Part shown: in pieces, positions 62,318 to 64,000 of the stretch
Layout: every line of letters begins with the position of its first letter
How positions within the stretch are numbered: the first letter of the stretch is position 1
Source of the DNA: Rhizobium leguminosarum
GTDB taxonomy: Bacteria > Pseudomonadota > Alphaproteobacteria > Rhizobiales > Rhizobiaceae
DNA: 64,000 nt
Direction of reading: 5' to 3'
NCBI RefSeq assembly: GCF_017876795.1
Contig: NZ_JAGIOR010000001.1
Span: forward strand, 4,118,501-4,182,500
Notes under the pieces: model-generated
What the model was told of the DNA's origin: nothing
Seen by the model: the letters and a program-made list of their open reading frames with translations, nothing else
Database searches by the model: none
Program-made: the position numbers and the translations under genes

Positions 62318-63541
62318 ATGCCAAATTCCTTCCGCTTTCGCTCGGCGCAGATGGTCACCGTGCTTGCCATCACCCAGCTGATCGGCTGGGGTACGACGTT
62401 CGACATGCTCGGGGTCATGGGCCGCGTCGCGGCGCCTGCTCTCGGCTTGGCGAACGAGGTCGCGTTTGCCGGCCTGACGATCATGATGATGGTCAGCGCC
62501 ATCGTTGGTCCCGCGACCGGCCGCTGGCTCTCCCGTTACGGCGCCGCCCGAGTGCTCTCGGCCGCCTCACTAACCTTTGCGCTTGGCCTGCTTCTGCTTT
62601 CCGCCGCAAACGGCATCGTGCTTTATGCCGCCGCCTGGGTCGTCATCGGCATTGGCGGCGCCTGTGGCCTTTCGGCACCGGCCTATACGGCCGTCGTCGA
62701 ACGCGAAGGGGCGAACGGCAAACGCGTCATCGCCATTCTCATGCTGTTCACCGGGCTTTCGAGCGCCATCTTCTGGCCGATCCTCAGCCTGCTCAACGAG
62801 ACGCTCGGCTGGCGCGCCACCTTTCTCGTCTGCGCGGCGCTGCAACTCTTCGTCTGCCTGCCGCTGCATCTTTTCGCTCTGCCGAAACCGATCGTGACGC
62901 AGGCCGACGGCGGCGGGGCAGAAATTGCGCCGGTGCCGCTGTCGAAGGCGGCGCGGCGCAAAGCCTTCCTGCTGATTGCCGCGGCGACGACGATCTCGAC
63001 CTTCATCACCTTCGGCATCTCGCCATCGCTGCTCGAAATCTTCCGCCAGTCCGGCGCCTCGCCGGCCTTCGCCCTGCAGCTCGGCTCGGCACGCGGCATC
63101 CTCGGCATCTCGGCGCGTTTCCTCGACATGCTGCTCGGCCGGCGCGGCAACCCCATGCTCAGCGCGGCCATGGGCATCGGCCTGATGATGATCAGTTTCC
63201 TGATCATGCTGGCCGCCGGTCCGTCGACACACCTGCTCGTCACCTTCGTACTGCTCTACGGCTTCGGCGCCGGCGTCATGACCGTCGCCCGCGCGCTTCT
63301 GCCGCTGGCGCTGTTTTCGCCCGCCGAATACGGCCTGCAATCGGCCCGGCTGTCGCTGCCGCAAAACCTCGCCAACGCCATCGCCCCCGTCATCTTCACC
63401 GCCATCCTCGACCGTGGCGGCACCGGCCCGGCCCTCGTCGCCTGCGCCGTTCTCGCCGCCTTGTCGCTGAGTTTTGTGCTGATGTCGATGGCGGTGGTGC
63501 GCGGCGCCCACGCATCGCAGCCGAGCCCGGTCGTCCCGTGA
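62318..63541 (+). CDS. MFS transporter
   Basis: Predicted 407-residue inner-membrane protein with about twelve helices. Opening TVLAITQLIGWGTTFDMLGV and the loop MMVSAIVGPATGRWLSRYGA match major-facilitator proteins of the oxalate/formate or UhpC-like type; the helix 5 region reads LMLFTGLSSAIFWPILSLLN. The substrate is unknown. The ATG at 62318 has no good ribosome site, and an ATG at 62351, 11 codons inside, is possible. The open frame upstream to 62153 is not membrane-like. It is divergent from feuN with 286 bp between, a region in which I see no gene. Confidence 0.8.
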   Translation: MPNSFRFRSAQMVTVLAITQLIGWGTTFDMLGVMGRVAAPALGLANEVAFAGLTIMMMVSAIVGPATGRWLSRYGAARVLSAASLTFALGLLLLSAANGIVLYAAAWVVIGIGGACGLSAPAYTAVVEREGANGKRVIAILMLFTGLSSAIFWPILSLLNETLGWRATFLVCAALQLFVCLPLHLFALPKPIVTQADGGGAEIAPVPLSKAARRKAFLLIAAATTISTFITFGISPSLLEIFRQSGASPAFALQLGSARGILGISARFLDMLLGRRGNPMLSAAMGIGLMMISFLIMLAAGPSTHLLVTFVLLYGFGAGVMTVARALLPLALFSPAEYGLQSARLSLPQNLANAIAPVIFTAILDRGGTGPALVACAVLAALSLSFVLMSMAVVRGAHASQPSPVVP

Positions 63542-63595
63542 GAGCCCGAACCTGACAAGTCAGCCATTCTTAATCTGTCTTGATTATCATCACCA

Positions 63596-63829
63596 TCAGG
63601 ACGAGAGCGGCTTTCCGTCCGCGCATCGCAAACTGTTGCGGCCATCGACGATGAGCGCAGCCACTTTTGGCCAATCTTTTGAATCGCTTGCCAGCGCTTT
63701 CTCGAAAGTTGAGTCCGGCGGCTCAACAGTTGAGTGAGCTTCGGGGCCAACCCCGCTCCAGAAAATCATTCCTCCATCTGAAATATCAAATGGAATGTGG
63801 CATGGCAGCCGGACGCTTGCGAGATTCAA
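63596..63829 (-). CDS. Doubtful small hypothetical ORF
   Basis: An open frame of 77 codons from a TTG at 63829 (an ATG lies at 63769, with GGAGG almost touching it). The product, beginning MNLASVRLPCHIPFDISDGG, has no membrane segment and no family I recognise. The TTG overlaps the stop of the Dabb-domain gene, which would allow coupling, but no Shine-Dalgarno is apparent. Base composition is lower in GC than neighbours. It may be non-coding or a gene fragment. Confidence 0.3.
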   Translation of the reverse strand: MNLASVRLPCHIPFDISDGGMIFWSGVGPEAHSTVEPPDSTFEKALASDSKDWPKVAALIVDGRNSLRCADGKPLSS

Positions 63830-64000
63830 AGCGGCTGCGTCACCGCCGTGCGGCTGTCGTAATCAGCGGCGATGCGCTTTTCCCGCAGCGGTCGCACGCG
63901 CTCGATCGAGAGCTGATAATCGGGATGAGCCTTATAGGCGGCAAGGGCCGCCTCGTCGTCGAATTCGCCGTAGACCACGAGATCGATCTCGGTGCCCAGT
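63826..64000 (-). CDS. Partial Dabb (stress-responsive A/B barrel) protein, C-terminus
   Basis: The reverse strand enters at 64000 and gives about 57 residues ending at TGA 63826-63828: LGTEIDLVVYGEFDDEAALA, then AYKAHPDYQLSIERVRPLRE and a short tail. The pattern D.V....F.....L..Y..HP.H......V.P is typical of Dabb domains, small dimeric barrels with varied roles in stress and polyketide or aromatic metabolism. The N-terminus lies outside the window. Confidence 0.75.
   Translation of the reverse strand, partial: LGTEIDLVVYGEFDDEAALAAYKAHPDYQLSIERVRPLREKRIAADYDSRTAVTQPL

Overview
The window looks like chromosomal DNA from a fast-growing Rhizobium of the R. leguminosarum/etli group. The clues are GC-rich coding sequence and recognisable rhizobial loci: a galacturonosyltransferase (rgt) cluster for LPS, the feuN-feuP-feuQ signalling genes, the cycHJKL cytochrome c maturation operon followed by degP, a two-component pair and glnE, a PleC-like kinase, a host-attachment family protein and a Rhizobiales-type palindromic repeat. 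I see no tRNA, rRNA, insertion sequence, prophage or CRISPR array. The species call rests on recognition, not on a search.

Layout. Positions 1-6.9 kb hold small accessory genes: a partial MATE-like transporter, two PilZ-type proteins (one degenerate), a frameshifted LysR regulator, a host-attachment protein, a HisC-like aminotransferase, a Sel1 protein and a DUF2147 protein. From 6.9 to 11.1 kb come AMP nucleosidase, a small membrane protein, and an operon of three DGPF/YCII proteins plus an ECF42-type sigma factor. From 11.1 to 17.9 kb is the LPS galacturonic-acid cluster: three ArnT-like transferases and the lipid-linked donor synthase, with a divergent flippase-like membrane protein. From 17.9 to 20.7 kb a doubly broken class III aminotransferase lies divergent from a glutamine-synthetase-family gene, probably the remains of an amine-catabolism pair.

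From 20.7 to 31 kb are mostly single-gene units: a diacylglycerol-kinase-type lipid kinase, an MFS exporter, the Mg2+ transporter mgtE with a structured leader and an 18-codon upstream ORF, an Lrp/EamA divergent pair, an L,D-transpeptidase lipoprotein, ETF-ubiquinone oxidoreductase, an SDR lacking the usual catalytic residues and an APH-fold kinase. From 31 to 42 kb are an RND efflux pair, a YegD-type Hsp70, an atypical uracil-DNA glycosylase, small ORFs, a second EamA exporter and a soluble chemoreceptor-like protein with unusual domain order.

From 42 to 62 kb the order is typical of the rhizobial core genome: pepN and pleC on the plus strand; then on the minus strand, from high to low coordinates, feuN-feuP-feuQ, a lipoprotein, cycH-cycJ-cycK-cycL (each joined by a 4-nt ATGA overlap), degP, an OmpR-type regulator with its kinase, glnE and a small hypothetical. 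Envelope stress, cytochrome c assembly, envelope/osmotic signalling and nitrogen control are thus side by side. The window ends with an MFS transporter, a doubtful small ORF and a partial Dabb-domain protein.

The items most worth a second look are the mgtE leader (upstream ORF plus a helix next to the start codon), the flippase-like gene beside the rgt genes, the three-DGPF/ECF42 operon, and two pseudogenes that may be strain-specific losses.
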